Shown here: one piece after another, positions 5,839 through 6,273 of the stretch | Layout: each line of letters begins with the position of its first letter | How positions within the stretch are numbered: the stretch's first letter is position 1 | Assembly (NCBI GenBank): GCA_003242115.1 | Contig: QBMP01000263.1 | Coordinates: forward strand, 1-6,273 | Source: Phormidesmis priestleyi | Lineage (GTDB): Bacteria > Cyanobacteriota > Cyanobacteriia > Phormidesmidales > Phormidesmidaceae | DNA: 6,273 nucleotides | Direction of reading: 5' to 3' | Notes under the pieces: generated by a model | What the model saw: the letters and a program-made list of their open reading frames with translations, nothing else | Databases searched by the model: none | Told to the model about the DNA's origin: nothing | Position numbers and translations under genes: made by a program

Positions 5839-5963
5839 AAAAGCGCTGATGACGGCGGCTTGGGCGCTAGACGAATTCATGATAAGTAATTGCAGCGCGG
5901 GCTAGAACGCCGCCTAACGAATGACTGACAATCGCCTTGAACCCTGAATGAGTAGAATATTCA

Positions 5964-5989
5964 TATTCTTTTTCTATTCTTTTTGGGAG
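5964..5989 (+). promoter_or_regulatory. Pyrimidine direct repeat and Shine-Dalgarno before the tautomerase frame
   Basis: TATTCTTTTT occurs at 5964-5973 and 5975-5984, an 11-bp period, and is followed by GGGAG (5985-5989), 11 nt before ATG 6001. TAGAAT (5953-5958) and a GAATATTC palindrome lie just upstream and could be promoter parts. The 5839-5963 stretch after argC holds GGCGGC/GCCGCC arms (5854-5859 and 5909-5914) about 50 bases apart, but no clear terminator. Confidence 0.4.
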
Positions 5990-6000
5990 CAACAGATCTC

Positions 6001-6219
6001 ATGGTGCAGGTCAAAATTACCGGGGTTAAGCACTTTCTCAATTCTATTAAGCCTCAGCTTTCTGAGATTGTGCATAGCTGCTTGCAAGATACGATTGGCA
6101 CACCGGAAAATAAGAAGTTTCAGCGATTTTTTCCGCTTGAGCCGGAAAACTTTTTTTATCCAAGCGATCGCACCAGCCAATACACCCTCATCGAAATTGT
6201 CATGTTTGAAGGGGTGTAA
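6001..6219 (+). pseudogene. Tautomerase-family protein, truncated, lacks Pro at position 2
   Basis: The frame has 72 codons from ATG 6001 to TAA 6217. A TTG at 5983 would lengthen it, but the GGGAG there works as Shine-Dalgarno for 6001. The sequence MVQVKITGVK, SEIVHSCLQD, KKFQRFFPLEPENFFYP and YTLIEIVMFEG matches the N-terminal half of the ~125-130-residue tautomerase-like proteins common in bacteria, whose members start MPQVKI and continue after FEGR with a second half. Here the protein stops right after FEGV, and no frame in the last 54 bases resumes the family sequence. The catalytic N-terminal proline of tautomerases is replaced by valine. It is therefore either a decayed gene or a one-module, non-enzymatic relative. 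A HIP1 site at 6164 and good codon use argue that it decayed recently, or is still used. Confidence 0.6.
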
Positions 6220-6273
6220 CCTGAATTTAATGTAGGATTAAAAGGCGAGAGAAAATCCATATTGGTTAATTTT

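Larger units (their letters stand above)
1933..6171. repeat. Six HIP1 octamers (GCGATCGC)
   Basis: Copies start at 1933, 2219, 2478, 3074, 3718 and 6164. HIP1 is a known dispersed palindrome of many cyanobacterial genomes. None occurs in the first 1932 bases, which helps separate the AT-rich DUF262 region from host-like DNA. Confidence 0.9.

Noticed and set aside
5948..6235. 95-codon plus-strand frame and a 68-codon minus-strand frame over the tautomerase
   Set aside because: The overlapping 6001-6219 frame matches the tautomerase family clearly, so the others are shadows; the 95-codon frame is mostly the pyrimidine tract read as Phe and Ser.
1..6273. tRNA, rRNA, insertion-sequence ends or attachment sites
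   Set aside because: I found no cloverleaf, transposase frame, target-site duplication or paired terminal inverted repeats flanking a gene.

Overview
The window looks like cyanobacterial chromosome. The octamer GCGATCGC (HIP1), which is over-represented in many cyanobacterial genomes, occurs six times between 1933 and 6171. The gene set fits as well: low-specificity threonine aldolase, a soluble class III adenylate cyclase, type 2 ArgC and a tautomerase-family protein. I cannot assign a genus from the sequence alone.

Layout. (1) 1-1027, minus strand: the N-terminal 342 codons of a DUF262 (GmrS/GmrD N-terminal-like) protein that runs off the left edge. (2) 1028-1659: no established gene. This stretch holds an inverted repeat just upstream of the DUF262 gene, a degenerate array of about five 41-bp units with dyad symmetry (1142-1346), two plus-strand hairpin/T-run structures, and a short protein-like plus-strand frame. 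(3) 1660-2682, minus: L-threonine aldolase (ltaE). (4) 2683-3213: a long divergent intergenic region with a perfect 4-copy 14-bp repeat containing T7 tracts, inverted repeats and a cysteine-rich 49-codon frame. (5) 3214-4740, plus: adenylate cyclase with an N-terminal catalytic domain and two copies of an unnamed C-terminal domain. (6) 4852-5838, plus: argC (type 2). (7) 6001-6219, plus: a tautomerase-family protein that ends at about half the usual length and lacks the N-terminal proline.

The left part (about 1-1350) is visibly AT-rich and has no HIP1 site, whereas the rest is GC-richer and carries HIP1. I read the left part as the edge of an accessory, probably horizontally acquired, defence-type region joined to ordinary metabolic chromosome. 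The right-hand genes do not form an obvious single pathway. ArgC is arginine biosynthesis, LtaE is glycine/threonine metabolism and the cyclase is signalling; each seems to have its own upstream region.

I do not see a complete undescribed multi-gene system. The best leads are the 41-bp dyad array beside the DUF262 gene, possibly with its own plus-strand terminator, and the duplicated WEND-motif domain of the cyclase. Two annotated starts are better placed downstream of the longest open frame (ltaE at 2682, argC at 4852), because good Shine-Dalgarno sequences and family N-termini agree there.
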